In this document: in pieces, positions 1 to 11,445 of the stretch
Layout: every line of letters begins with the position of its first letter
Position numbering within the stretch: position 1 is the first letter of the stretch
Origin: Liopterus haemorrhoidalis
Taxonomy: Eukaryota > Arthropoda > Insecta > Coleoptera > Dytiscidae
Assembly (NCBI GenBank): GCA_963971575.1
Contig: OZ020615.1
Coordinates: 60,707,379 to 60,771,378 of the forward strand
Length of the DNA stretch: 64,000 nucleotides
Direction: 5' to 3'
The notes under the pieces: model-generated
What the model saw: the letters and a program-made list of their open reading frames with translations, nothing else
Database searches by the model: none
What the model was told of the DNA's origin: nothing
Position numbers and translations under genes: made by a program

Positions 1-1252
1 ATGCCGAAATTTTTGTTTCGAACATTTTATTTCTAAAATGAGTGTTATGCGCTGTAACTTCGTTTTTTGTCTGTTTTTAAATCGTAAATCAAACAAGAAC
101 GATTAATAGCTGTTCGCGTTATCCCTACAAATATCTGGAAGATATGGGATGAGTGATATATTACGTGCTCCATAAAACGTCATATTGATTATCCAGAATG
201 TGCAAACGCAGTGAAAACACCAACTGAATTTTATGGTTTGCAAGGTAATCGTTTGAAGAAGAACCTCAATAAATATATTGCACTCTTTTGCAAAATTGGT
301 TCTGTGAATTTTGAAGCGAGAAAATTCACCGCTGTAATATAAGATAGGAATAAAATATTGAAAGTAATAGTTTAACAATTGCATTTTGTAAAATTTAAGT
401 TGGTCTTGATTTTGAAAAGTTAAAAAACAAAATCGGTAAAATCTACTGAATTATTCAAATCGTTGAAAGAGTTACTGAATGTTATTTAATTAATTATTAA
501 CAAAAATGATTTTATTTTGATTAAAAACAAGACGAAGAATTCAGACAATGAAGATACCAAAACAAGACATAACATACGGAATAAATAGGGCCCGGTTTAC
601 TATAAGGCTGAATAGGCTGAAGCCTATTGAAGGCTACTTGAAGGCATTATTATTTGAAATTACAATGTTTAGTTTCTTCTGGCATCCATCTCATAGCCAA
701 AAGCAGTGCGAGACCAAAGAAGACAATCTCGAAGATTCTCAAGTGGACATTCTTTTGGGATTTAATCCAGTATGAGAGTAATGCTCTAATTCTTCTCTTA
801 TCATTGCGGATATGTTCAAGTCTGCTACATCCTTTCACGGTCCTTAAACATTTAATTTTGGCTGCCTAAATTCTACTTTCTTATTGTTTTCTTAGTACCC
901 AGCATTCGTTACTGTATGTGAAAATAGGATATGCCATTAATTTATGAAAATAATTTTACATGAATCAAAATAATTGTAGAATTCAGTATATTGTTTTCTT
1001 TTTATCTTTTTGTACAGAATTTATTTTATATTGGTCCCTGGGCTGTCATTTTTTTTCTTAAGGAATTAAAAGTGGGTCGCTGAGAGGAAGATTGGAAAAC
1101 ACTGCTATACATAGTACGTTCTCTTATTATGCAATTAATGAATTCCTGAAAAACCTCGCGTTCTGCAAATCGCGCAATAAAAATTACATCTTACGAAAAA
1201 AATAAAAATTTTCGCAATCTATCTGCTTTTAGCTATCTGCTTTGTATTAAGC
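1..1252. other. AT-rich sequence, no gene recognised
   Basis: Short open frames on both strands resemble no family I know. A short imperfect inverted repeat of AGGCT/AGCCT words lies near 605-645. No RNA gene or clear mobile-element end was seen before the hAT-like end at 1253. Confidence 0.5.
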
Positions 1253-1357
1253 CAGAGTTTTCCAAACTTTTTGAGCTGCGGAGCACTTTTTACAAAAAGA
1301 ATTCCTCGCAGAGCACTTTTCACGAGATAAATTCGTCGCGGAGCACTATCGTTGGTA

Positions 1358-2155
1358 TATAAAGGGTAATACAAAATTAACGCAAGATTTGAATTTGCCG
1401 CCATTTGTGCAATAAATTGTTGGCAACCCTGAAAAAAAAAAACAATTTGACAGCCGAGAATTTAGGGTTAGTAAAAATGGAGCGTTACACGATACAACAA
1501 CGTGTTTTCATTATTGAACAATATCTCAAAAATAATGAAAGTTTGGCAGCCCCAACTCGTTCCGTTATTTCCCTGTCTATTTTTCGGTCTGCAGAGAAAA
1601 CAGGGTTTGGGTCAAGCAGTGACTGTTACTGGTGCTCCATATCGCGACATGATAACACAGTTCTTTCTGCCGAAATTGTATAATATTGATGTGGCCAATA
1701 TGTGGTTTCAACAAGACGGTGCCACATGCCATACAGCCCGAGAAACAATTCAATTACTGCATGAGACATTTCCTGGTCGTGTACTCTCTCGTTTAGGAGA
1801 TCAAAATTGGCCTCCTAGATCGTGTGGTTTAAGACCATTAGATTTCTTTTTATGGGGTTATTTGAAGTCAAAGGTCTATGTCAACAAGCCCACAACCACC
1901 CGTGCATTACAGCAGGAAATTAAACGCTGCATCAACGAAATTCAGCCACATTTATGCAAAATGGTCATGGAAAATTTCGACAAAAGAGTACGTATGTGCC
2001 AGCAAAGCCGTGGAGGCCATTTGCCCGATGTGTTATTCCATAAATAACCCTATCCTATATAGTTTACGATTCAATAAAGAAATAACAATCTAAAGACTAA
2101 AAACTGTGTTTTCTATTTAATTCAAATCTTGCGTTAATTTTGGGACACCTTTACA
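1358..2155 (+). mobile_element. mariner-like element, internally deleted
   Basis: The inverted ends match: left TATAAAGGGTAATAC then AAAATTAACGCAAG, right the reverse with TGTAAAGGTGTCCC. They are flanked by TA at 1356-1357 and 2156-2157, the Tc1/mariner target duplication. At 798 bp it is well short of a full mariner (about 1.2-1.3 kb). It lies inside the hAT-like element at 1253-2220. Confidence 0.85.
1477..2047 (+). pseudogene. mariner-family transposase, central part deleted
   Basis: The frame opens MERYTIQQRVFIIEQYL and runs to about residue 25 (ESLAA). It then jumps, with a frame change near 1550-1590, to the second half of the catalytic domain. This is an IS630/Tc1/mariner transposase, which cuts and rejoins DNA at TA sites. 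The second catalytic aspartate is present in FQQDGATCHTA and the third in PLDFFLWG. The aspartate normally in SCDLTPLD is glycine (SCGLRPLD). The first catalytic aspartate lies in the missing part, so the product cannot be active. The C-terminus, ending RGGHLPDVLFHK, is intact and the stop falls just before the right inverted end. The element at 58705-59267 belongs to a related lineage and has a similar deletion. Confidence 0.85.
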
Positions 2156-2221
2156 TAACAACACTAGTAGATCGCGGAGCACTAGTAGAAGCTCCGCGGA
2201 GCACAATTTGGGAAACTCTTG

Positions 2222-2882
2222 TCATCGTAATCGTCATCCTAAACTTTACCATCTTCAACAATTTGTTGCAACTCTTCAGTGGTGAGATCTTTTGATTGAT
2301 CCTGTAGAGGTGCCTCAACATCTTCACTTTCTGCGTCCATCTATTTTACTATTTTACTAAGAAAACTATGGGAAATTGCGCACGGGAGATGTTAGAACAT
2401 ATTTAATAATTATGCAAATTCTATTTGTGTTCTTCAATTGATCATAATCAAACAGAAATATGTGTAAAGACCATAGATTGTTCCATGTTTCTTATATATC
2501 ATTAATAATATTAACGATCTATAAAACAGGAATATGAGAAATATGAAAATCACATGAGAAAATTACATTAAATAAAATTTAAAATTTTAAAATCTGTAGT
2601 CATGTTATTGATAACCTTGACAGTGTACCTATATTACGTACAAAGTATGTCAATGTCGAGTCTCTATTTACACACGCACATATTATGCATAGTCACCGTT
2701 ACATTAGAGCGGTTACTTTATCGCTAACCGAAGGCGAAAGTATGACTAAGGGATATTTTAATGTACAACGGTAACACTGCATAAACTGCATGGAACTAGA
2801 TATACGATATCTTTTATTGTAAAATGCAAATTTCGCCGTTTTTTATTTTTTAAGTTTCACAAAATGTTGAAGATATGTGTAT
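2222..2882. other. No gene recognised
   Basis: AT-rich sequence without recognisable coding potential, RNA gene or element end. Confidence 0.4.
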
Positions 2883-2886
2883 TTAA

Positions 2887-3766
2887 CCCTCAACTGGTAT
2901 AGTGGAGCCAAAAAAGACCGCAAACTAATTAAGTTCTATGTTTTTAGAACAAATAATTCATGTAGATGTCTGTTATTTCCTGTATTCCTTCTATACTTGT
3001 AAGTATAAGAAGCATAGATGCAAGAATGGTTTGCCATTATAATTTACACAGTATAGACGTCCCCAAGATCCATATTTGATACCACCATACTAGTTACGAT
3101 GCCGTTTTATAAAGCGTAGAGTCAAGCTGAGTTAGAAAAACTAGCAAACAATTTGTCAAGTATAAGTGCTATGGAAATACAGAGTGCTAAAATATGTCTT
3201 AGCTAAAATACAGAGTGCTAAAATATGTCTTGTTATGTACGTCAGAAAATTAGAGCTTTTGAAAAATCCAGATGTACCCATTGCCGAGCACTGACCCTTC
3301 CAAAACGACGACGTTGTCAAGATTATCTTTGCAATTTAGATAGAAAGTCCGTCAAAGTGTATATGAAATTAATATTGCGCCTCTTTGATTAAAAAAAGAT
3401 ATTGTGCTTCGTGTGCAACAAAAAAAAATAAATAAAATAATGAATTGTCTAGCCCACCAATATATTGGTCGCCTCAGTTTGTGATTTGTTAGTTTTTTCT
3501 TTATGTTGAAAAATGTGTTGAAAAGTGTGTAACTTTGAGATTTTTTGATTTGGTTCTCACACTCTTCGTTCTACTAAAAAACAAAACGATAATTGTTTTT
3601 CTCTTTTTATTTTTGCCTATAAAAAATATATTAAACCTATTTACTTCTGAGCATAAAGAATAAAAATGCTTTAAAAATATCGAAAAAGTGTACTTAAAAA
3701 AATATGATGCGGCCAAGAAAAACCCTACCATGGCTGTTATGTAACCTAAAAATCACCAATTGAGGG
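2887..3766 (+). mobile_element. Possible piggyBac-like remnant
   Basis: The left end reads TTAA then CCCTCAACTGGT. The right end, reversed, reads CCCTCAATTGGT, but TTAA is not preserved there. Near 3300-3420 a frame reads PKRRRCQDYLCN and, after a shift, KKRYCASCATKK. That weakly resembles the Cys-rich C-terminus of piggyBac transposases. Both lines of evidence are weak and the rest of the interval is not coding. Confidence 0.3.
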
Positions 3767-5206
3767 GTACGTACCCAAACAGGAGTATTTATTATCAAAA
3801 CTAAATAAATCAATTATCATCAGCGTTATTCGGTTAAACATTGGAAATATGCCTCCCTTATACGGGGCTGGTGACGCATGGGCCCCAGGGTCCCGCGTTG
3901 CTGGGGCCTCACGCTCATACATTACACAGTACAAAATGGTTGATTAAGTCAGCGCTCAATTACATAAGGCTCCATGCAAGTTGCCACTGGTTCTGCTCTT
4001 AAATTATTCTGTTGCCGTCTAGCAATGTCTTCTCTTCATATCATGGTAGTCTAGAATCTAGTTCTAGGCCTCCACTCAGTAGTACTGTTCGTTCATCGGC
4101 CATCATTTATTTAATAGCATAACCATAATACCTTTTAGTAATATATTTAACATTGTCGATGATGAAGGTTTTACTGCATATAAGCAGTAGATATAAGAAA
4201 AAGAGAAAAACAGCCCTGCACATATGTACAGCCTCCCCCGATCAGCGCGATTAATTGATTAAGCAAAAAAGTCGCCTTATGCGAAATCAAAATTAATAAT
4301 CAATATTAACCAACATTTTTAAAAATGGTAATTTAATGTAAAGATTTTGTTTCTTCCTTACATCGTAAATTTGCTTCTATGTATAAAACTCTTTCAACAT
4401 TCCTGTGAATTTGTCTACTTCACTCAGTATCTGGATCTGCATCTATGATGTTACATCGAAGTCTTCTAATGAAAATACGACCACACTTCTGATGAAGTAA
4501 TCTATTTTATCGAAAATATATATTTTAAATAACTCGATAAGATATTTAATTGTCCTAACTCAGCAATGGTGTAAATGAATAACAAAACTGACTACGTAAC
4601 TGTCGATTAAAATCTATTACAAACAGTTTCTTTTGTAGTGTTCCGCTCTAATTCTGTGTCAATTTGATTAATATATTACATAATTTATATATAAACGTAA
4701 ATGACGTGATAATTGCTTGGTACGCCCAAGTGTTTTGTTGTAATTATGACAATATATGGGACTGAGTAATTTATTATATTATTAAATAATTGATTTACGA
4801 TTTATTTATGTATGGTGTCAACTATTTTCTATATTAATACACCTTATTGCTGTTTTAAGTTTCATAATGCTCTTCCCATTCATATAACTTCAATATTCTT
4901 TCCAACAATAGTTTAGCACAGCAATAACGGATTCATGTCTATAGTGAACAAATACAGATACAGATTTTAATTTAAATGCATTTCAATACAAATTATCATT
5001 ATTATTATTTTATTTTTTCGTCAAACTTGTTCCCACTTTTATAAATCCTCAGATGGCCAATAAAATTGCTAAGATAATTGGATTTCGACATAATTTCTTA
5101 CATTCTTGCTCGTTTTTTTTTTTTTAAATATTTTCTGTGATCACTGTGCACCTTCTGTGGGCATTTTTCTCGTGAACATTTTTCTTATGCGGATATGTTA
5201 CTGACA
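3767..5206. other. No gene recognised
   Basis: Contains a short GC-richer patch near 3850-3915 and otherwise AT-rich sequence. No protein family, RNA gene or paired element ends were recognised. Confidence 0.4.
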
Positions 5207-5214
5207 GTGGTGTA

Positions 5215-5391
5215 CCCAGGAATTGGGGGGGGGGAGACAAAAAAAAGTGATGATCTAAAAAATACAAGTGATGACAAAAAAAGGTTCTTATTTCTTTTTA
5301 AATCCATATATTTACCTAAGACCATAGTGATAAAAAATTAAAAAATTTGGTATTGCCCTCCTGTTTGGGGGGAGGGCTGGATGCGCCACTG
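5215..5391. mobile_element. hAT MITE, 177 bp
   Basis: The ends are CAGTGGTGTACCC and GATGCGCCACTG. The flanking 8-mers GTTACTGA (5207-5214) and GTCACCGA (5392-5399) match at 6 of 8 positions, the target length of hAT transposases. The interior has a G run and one or two reversed units of the minisatellite seen in other hAT MITEs here (see 14645-14925). Confidence 0.7.
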
Positions 5392-5526
5392 GTCACCGAA
5401 CCAATATAATCGTACATTTTACTGACATAAGCATTCCATCCTAAAGTTCATTTCCTTAGTAATCCCACCCACACTAGATTTGACAGTTTTATGTGAAATT
5501 TATTGTAATGCATACATTTCAGATAT

Positions 5527-5953
5527 TGTCACGTCCGAGGGAGGCGAGCTATCGACCGCCCGATTCGGCACGGTCAGCACAGAAGTAGAAGCAATGCAAG
5601 CAAACAGCACTATTCAGCAATCAGCGCGCTTCGTTAATGCTCTACATCTACCCTGTAGATCCGAATTTGTTTGATATCAGGCGACAAATTCGGTTCTAGA
5701 GAGGTTTGTGTGGTGCATACAAAGCAACGCGTCTGCAACGATAGTGTTATTTTATAAGTTTAGAATAGGGCTTAGTTAAGTTTTCATTACAATTTTACTA
5801 CAGTCATTTCAACTGTTATAACTTCTAGTAGATAATAGAATTAATGGAATACTTTATATTTGCTTTTACAATATCTTAAGGTGACAATATTATTTGATTT
5901 AAAATTTAATAAAGTCTATTTTTAAAACTATCTGTGAGCTTTTTATTTTGTCA
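5527..5953 (+). repeat. Possible solo LTR of a gypsy-type retrotransposon
   Basis: The block starts TGTCACGTCCGAGGGAGGC, a start I associate with insect gypsy-type LTRs. It carries AATAAA near 5908 and ends TTTTGTCA. No target duplication and no second LTR or internal gene was found, so this rests on the start motif and the TG...CA form. Confidence 0.35.
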
Positions 5954-6189
5954 TTTTAAATTAGGTTATTAAAATATAATACCTTATATACAGTCTGGGA
6001 TTAAATCAAGTGGACAGTACCTACTTTTGCAATCAAATAACTTGCTAAAGTTTCTTACAAAACGTTCTTTAATTTTTAATTTAGGTTTTGTGCATCTACC
6101 ATATGTATCTTAAAATTAATGAACGCATTTTTTTTTTTTTTGAAAATACCCAATATTTGTTTTAAATTAAACAAGTATATATCATTTAA

Positions 6190-6835
6190 GAGTGGACAAC
6201 ATAACTGATGGTTCTATTATGAATTGGGGTTGTTTTTCATGCTATGGCGCCAGAAATTTAGTATTAATTGTTAACTATGCAAAATATATAGTCATTTTTG
6301 AAAATTTAGAAGAATCAGTGCTAAAAATGAACATAGAAGAAAATTAAACAGTCTTTCAGCAGAACAACGAGCCTATACATAATAAAAAAATCAGCTGTGG
6401 CCACCACAGGACCGACTGCCATTACAAAGTACTTGTATAAAATACATTCTAGCAGCAGAGTAGAAATAACTTCGCCCAATATTTTCTAACAGAGATATTA
6501 TTTATCATGACCATGGAAACGTTACATATAAGCATAAAAAATAGATAAACAGAAAAAATTTCGAAATTTTTTTCAAAATTTTTTGGTTTTTTCAAAAAAT
6601 GTCTCTAATAAAAGTTGTCAAGACTTCAATTCATGGAGATCCAACGAAATCTCGAAATGTCAAAATCCGAATGATCACTAATACCTCCCTTATATATGTT
6701 GGCAGTCGGTAAAAAAGGCAAGATATTTTTCGATGCCAATGATATTAATATACTAAAATGATATACACAAAGTCCGGATTTAAATCCGATTGAAAATTTA
6801 TGGTCAGTATTAGACAATTAAATTCCTACCACCGA
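6190..6835 (+). pseudogene. Tc1-type transposase, interrupted
   Basis: Before the repeat A insertion the sequence reads GSIMNWGCFSCYGARNL and FQQNNEPIH. After it, it reads SPDLNPIENLWSVLDN. These correspond to the SVMVWGCFS, FQQDNDPKH and SPDLNPIEHLW blocks of Tc1 (DD34E) transposases, which cut and paste at TA. The second catalytic aspartate is asparagine (QQNN for QQDN), the third-position glutamate block (PIENLW) is readable, and there are stops and shifts. The N-terminal DNA-binding half is not recognisable. It is inactive. Confidence 0.75.
6390..6716 (-). repeat. Repeat A, copy 1 (short)
   Basis: Read on the minus strand it starts TTACCGACTGCCAACATA and ends GGCCACAGCTGATTT, the two ends shared by the longer A copies. 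The (CTGT)n region and about 300 bases of the middle are missing. It splits the Tc1 transposase above, so it is younger than that element. Confidence 0.75.
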
Positions 6836-7021
6836 ACTGTCAAATAAAATCATTATTATTTTTTTTTAGTATTAAAAATAAGAATGGAATACTTTATTAT
6901 TATAAAATTCAATGGAACGATAGCAGAGCTTGTGAGTTCCGTAATAACATCGAAGAAAATAACAATTAAAAACATAGAATACATTAATGATTTACAAAAA
7001 CTACACTATAAAATGTTTGTT

Positions 7022-7460
7022 AAAACAAGTAAATGTCCAGTTTATTTTTAAAATTGGTGATAGAGGTACCATTGATAACAGAGTTCAGCATGATATTCCA
7101 TACATCGAACACTCGATTAGTGAGGAAGTTAGCACGCACACACTTGGTAAAACAGTCTTTCTTCAATTTAAATCTATGTCCAGGCAGTCTGTTACCGTTG
7201 TTTATAACGATGACATATCACAAGACAATGAATTGGACATGGTTATTACAGGTCGATACATAGTTATTATGTCACTGCGAACACGTCGATCCACCAACTT
7301 GATGAGCTTTAATTCACGCTTCGGACATCTTATACAGGGTGGCCTGTTATACCCATTTGGAATTCGGGTTGCTTTGCGTTGCACATTTTCAATAAGGTTG
7401 AAGTCTTTCAACAAATATGGTGACCAAATGGCAAAACCAAATTTAATACTGTTGTATAGA
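7022..7460 (-). pseudogene. Non-LTR retrotransposon reverse transcriptase, C-terminal fragment
   Basis: On the minus strand the sequence reads LIENVQRKATRIPNGYN, then RRVRSDIITMYR. After a frameshift it reads FLTNRVFDVWNIMLNSV and ends FKNKLDIYLF before a stop. These are the thumb and C-terminal blocks common in jockey/CR1-type LINE ORF2 proteins, which copy element RNA at a nick. The polymerase core is absent, so this is a 5'-truncated copy. It lies within the Tc1 element. Confidence 0.7.
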
Positions 7461-7714
7461 ATATTTTAAAAACCTAGTGCAAAATAGTCTCGGCGCTTAC
7501 CAGCCGTTAAGAACGCAAAAGGTGGCCACACTAAGAAAAAGATATGTCCTTGTTTATTTTTTAATAAATATTGTATATATATCTAAAATTTTATACACAT
7601 GTATAAAATACAATTAAAAAGTAGGGTTTTATATAAAAATTTAGCAAATATGATTATTTGTTTGAACAAGTAGATACTGTTCACTTAATTTAGTCCCCGA
7701 CTGTATATGTCTAA

Positions 7715-7973
7715 GGCCCGGTTTTTCCACCTTCAGATAAAGTTCCAGGTAACTATCTGACAGATAAGGTTATTTGTAACTTCATCTGCTGAGTAAATGT
7801 CATCCCTTCTTTCTATACAAATGTATCTATCGGATAGTTATCTAACGGATAATGAGACTGACGTATTGGATTCACTGACTGGTATTGACATTTATTCAGC
7901 AGATGAAGTTACAAATAACCTTATCTGTCAGATAGTTACCTGGAACTTTATCTGAAGGTGGAAAGACCGGGCC
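7715..7973. mobile_element. PIF/Harbinger-type MITE, near-perfect palindrome
   Basis: The ends are GGCCCGGTTTTTCCACC and the reverse of GGCCCGGTCTTTCCACC. They are flanked by TAA at 7712-7714 and 7974-7976, the 3-bp TWA target of PIF/Harbinger elements. The outer 88 bases of the two arms differ at about two positions. No coding capacity. A decayed relative lies at 32476-32727. Confidence 0.85.
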
Positions 7974-7976
7974 TAA

Positions 7977-9569
7977 GAGTTGTTTGTGGTAAGACAATTA
8001 CCTACGAAACATAGGGACGCCCCCACAGAAATTCATGCTGATAATTCATTTTATATCACACTCGGTCCCGTTTTCAAAATAAGTCTCTAAAAATAATAAG
8101 TCTAAGACCTAACAATAGATGTCCATTCTCTCGTGTGACTGACTCCAAAATACATAGAAAATCCGCAAAAGGTACAAGAACAAGAACCGAAGTTCACGAG
8201 TATTATGAGAAAATGTGATTTAAATGGACATGACTCGTGATAAGGAGCTGAAAAGACTGGAAACTTCACTTTTTGGACACATTTGAATCTTTGAATTACT
8301 CACACAAATTCTACATTTTGATTTTTGAAGCAGATATTTTCAAATATCTATATTCGTTATATCTTCTGGCATTTATCCAATTTTAACGAGATTTACCCAC
8401 TGGCTGATGAATTTGATGTTCCTTCCCACATTTTAGTTGCCAGGCAGTCTTCCTTTATACTTATTACATGTTCCGTCTACTGCTGTCCCCTAATTATCTG
8501 TCTCACATTTACTGTGTGATAGTCTCCTATTATACAGTGTCAAATATTGTGGCATATCCTCATTGCTTTCATAGTGTCATACTCTCATTGTTTTCTTTTA
8601 GTGCTATGGATTCTCCATTTACCATTAGTTTGGTTGCGATTAACGATCCAGCGTAGTACTCTGTTTTCAAATATTATAAGAAAAGACGACCGAAAAAAAT
8701 ATGAAAATCGTGGAAAGGCTTCATAAAAAATGTACATAAGATCTAACGAGTTTGCTACATTGAGAAGAAATTTAGAAACATGAGTTAAGACGGAATTATT
8801 TTTTTAAACTAATTAACAGTTGTCCGGCTACTCGTGGCCAGATAGAAAAAATTACTTTGTGAGTGTACATGGTACATATAATTTTAGCTTATAATTTATT
8901 TTATTACTTGTATGTAGATACAGCAAAATAAGTTAGGTAGCTGTGTTTTGAAAAACATATTTATATCGTTCAAGAAATGGATATCAGTACTGGCTCTTAA
9001 CTATAGACGATAAGGAGTTAATGACTCTTTGGTTTTGGTATTGATCATACTTTACGACAGAGGCCGAGAATATGAAACAAAGAGTGTTCCCAATAAAAAA
9101 CCTATGAGAAATAAAATTTTAGAAGCTGCAACTTCAGCACTAGTTCCTGGTATCAAGAAAATTTCTAACAATTGATACTTATATAAAGTAAGCAATTTTA
9201 TATTTATTTCCACGCATGGACTGGCAACATTTATTGGTTTGGGAGAGTTCTTAATCCTCGTACTAAAATAAATTTATGTAATTAGTCTCATTCCGAAAGG
9301 TAGAGAAGTTAAGAATTAAGTAAGTAATCTATGTAATTTGAGAATGGAGGAAAATATTTTAATATTTATAAAAAGTTGAAGTAATATTTTGTATATTACA
9401 ATTTTACATTTATATTTAAATAAAATAAAACGTTTTAAACCAAAATGTTAATGAGAATCATGTATAAACATAAAACCACGCAAAAACTTCGTAAAAATTA
9501 TTTAATACATTACGGGAAAAGCAGAAAGTTTTATGTTGTAATATTATAAAAATTAAACTAATGTACCAT
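7977..9569. other. No gene recognised
   Basis: AT-rich, with scattered short open frames without family resemblance. Confidence 0.4.
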
Positions 9570-9670
9570 CTCCCGCTTTTCGGACTTTGTTAGTGGAGTT
9601 GACTTTAATCCTCACTCACATAAGTTCTCCATTTTAATCTGTTAAGTATCAAGTGACTCCAAGTATCTTG
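9570..9670 (-). repeat. RTE-like LINE 3' end fragment
   Basis: The minus-strand reading includes MENLCE near the end of the frame. It matches the last ~90 coding bases of the LINE at 61430-61720 (shared 'CTCACTCACATAAG' on the plus strand). Only the extreme C-terminus remains. Confidence 0.5.
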
Positions 9671-10214
9671 TATAAAGAGAATAAATATTTAACGGAGTGC
9701 TTAAGAAAATAGAGATATTAAATTAATTATGTATATATCTTTAAATATTAAATTATTATTTAAATATGTACGGCTTTATTTAGTTTGTCTGCTATTGCAA
9801 AAAAAAAACAAAGGAATGTTTTGATCTTGGATATATAATTTATTGTGCAGACTAATCGTATTTTCAAAAATCAGCATGAACTGCAGTATTAATAAGAAAC
9901 TGTTCACATGCAATAACAGTTCAATGATAACTCTAAATGCTTTGCACAGCAAATTGCTTCTTATCGAATTTCTATTGTGCATTATTTAAATTTAAAATCA
10001 ACTATAAATTTTAAATTTCATTCTAATTTAAGTGCTTTTACAACAAAGAACAGAATTTAGTATTTAATAAGAGCAAATATCAACTGAAAATGGTGTTTAA
10101 TAAATAATATTAATATTACTGCGCTTATGCGATGTATAGAGCTGCTAAGATTTTCATGATCTTATCAACTCATGCTGCCGCCACTAGCTTTACAGAGCAT
10201 CGTTGAACTGCATT
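9671..10214. other. No gene recognised
   Basis: AT-rich sequence, nothing recognised. Confidence 0.4.
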
Positions 10215-10375
10215 TTTAAGTGGTTGGGACGTTGAAAATGTGGTAAAAATTCAAAGATGATGACAGATTGGCTAGGTCTTCAATTTCTAAAACTGTCGAA
10301 AAGGTTGTATGGTTTCGGGAATTAATCTGTACCAACTTACGATTAACTATTAGCAACAGTTAGAAGTAGAAGTAG
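10215..10375 (+). pseudogene. Mariner transposase N-terminal fragment
   Basis: The frame reads KFKDDDRLARSSISKT and then ICTNLRLTISNS. It matches the FK.GRE...RSGRPSTSKTDENV and R.NRRLTIREL blocks of the N-terminal helix-turn-helix region of mariner transposases. No ends or catalytic part are nearby, so it is a small relic. Confidence 0.55.
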
Positions 10376-10411
10376 GAATATCATTTGGGTCTTCTCTAGA
10401 TATTTTGAGCA

Positions 10412-10600
10412 ATGTTTTGCACCGTTGACAGCTTACATACTTCTCCTAGAGAGCATTTTTATTTGTCTTTACATATTGTAAAATATTTTAATTATGTTCA
10501 TACATAATAAAAAATATTTGATCCACAAGGCCACAGAGGGATTGCAATTTTAAAGAGGATAAATTGCAAAGAGAATCTTCGATCTCTCTTTATACTTAAA
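10412..10600 (-). repeat. SINE-like body, decayed copy
   Basis: This interval shares ordered blocks with 15069-15225: 'TTTTGC..CGTT', 'CCTAGAGAG', and AATATTTGATCCACAAGGCC followed by 'GAGGGATT'. In the other copy the last block runs into a tRNA-Thr-like head. Here the head has decayed beyond recognition. Confidence 0.5.
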
Positions 10601-10873
10601 GGCTAAATTGCATGTATGTAGAAGAAAATAACTTTGTATGTGCTGTAAAGAACATGCGATATTACACGAGATATTTATCTTTTCGTAAGTTTTGCGCAAA
10701 AAATATCTTTTACTATAGAGCTATGTACGTCGAGAAATAATTAGAAAGAAAAGTTTGCAATGTAGTTTTTAAGCCAAATGCATCGTACGTACAATGTTAA
10801 ATGTTTCTAGGAATTCGGAAGTGGATAGCATATTTTCACACAGACAAAAGGTAAGTACCACTGTACATTACTG

Positions 10874-11048
10874 CACTGTTTCTCAAAGGGTATGCTGCGG
10901 TACATTGGTATGCCGCAAAATTGTCCAAAAGCGCCGCGAAATCTTAAAAAAAAACTAGCGTCAGAAATTTTTCCTTCTATGACTAAATAGGTGTGGCGAT
11001 ATTTTTTTTGGAACATGTGCCATGTTAGATAAATATTAAGAAACACTG
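10874..11048. mobile_element. hAT MITE, 175 bp
   Basis: The ends are CACTGTTTCTCAAAG and TTAAGAAACACTG. Perfect 8-bp duplications CATTACTG lie at 10866-10873 and 11049-11056, with TA at the centre. The 'GCCGC' words near both ends match the style of the other hAT MITEs here. Confidence 0.85.
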
Positions 11049-11073
11049 CATTACTGTATTTGTGTACTGTACG

Positions 11074-11445
11074 CAGGGCCGTCTTAGGCCATGCAGGGGC
11101 ACACAGAGATTGGGGCCCTTTTACAAAAAAAAAAAAAAAGTGAATGAAAACATCAGTATGTACTTTTATTTAGTGACTTTATTGGTTATTATGGTTAGAT
11201 TTATACAAATCAAATATAAGTGAAGTGATTACTATTTTAAGAATTGGATTTACGTAAATGATGATGGTTTCTTCCGGGATTTCTATTGTGCAAAATCTTC
11301 TATTATGTCCTCAAAGTCTAATTTTTGAAGGATATCACTTTCTATGCACATGATTAACAAATTAGTAAGTCGGTCTTGTAATTTAGTCGTTCGTAATTCA
11401 TTTTTAATTTTTTTTAGCCGTCAAAATGAGCGCTCTCAAAATTTT
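11074..11445 (-). pseudogene. hAT transposase C-terminal remnant
   Basis: On the minus strand, at about 11270-11440, the sequence reads ERSF, a stop, then RLKKIKNELRTTKLQDRL, and ends KLDFEDIIEDFAQ. That matches the C-terminal hAT dimerisation region (ERSFSKLK.IKN.LRS...ERL, then KLDFDDLI) of autonomous elements. The plus-strand start CAGGGCCGTCTTAGG at 11074 fits the element's transposase-3' end. The rest of the transposase and the other end were not found. Confidence 0.6.

Larger units (their letters stand above)
1253..2220. mobile_element. hAT-like non-autonomous element hosting a mariner
   Basis: The left end reads CAGAGTTTTCCAAA and the right end, reversed, reads AAGAGTTTCCCAAA. Both are followed inward by repeated 'gcGGAGCAC' words (near 1278, 1310, 1339, 2174 and 2197). 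This is the look of hAT MITEs in this window, whose ends start CAG and face inward. No convincing 8-bp target duplication is visible, so the family call rests on end sequence alone. A mariner sits between the two halves. Confidence 0.5.
5991..7703 (+). mobile_element. Tc1-like element with later insertions
   Basis: The left end CAGTCTGGGATTAAATCAAG pairs with the reversed right end CAGTCGGGGACTAAATTAAG, and the similarity runs on for about 45 bases. Both ends are flanked by TA, within TATA on each side. A Tc1 transposase remnant lies at 6190-6835, repeat A was inserted at 6390-6716, and a LINE fragment lies at 7022-7460. Confidence 0.8.

Noticed and set aside
4487..4520. CTGATGAAGTAATCTATTTTATCGAAAA, shown here only as CTGATGA...TCGAAAA, as a second hammerhead core
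   Set aside because: No stem III plus GUC-type cleavage site follows, and no stem I partner is present upstream.
5480..5674. 64-codon open frame as a small protein
   Set aside because: It lies in the candidate LTR and resembles no protein.
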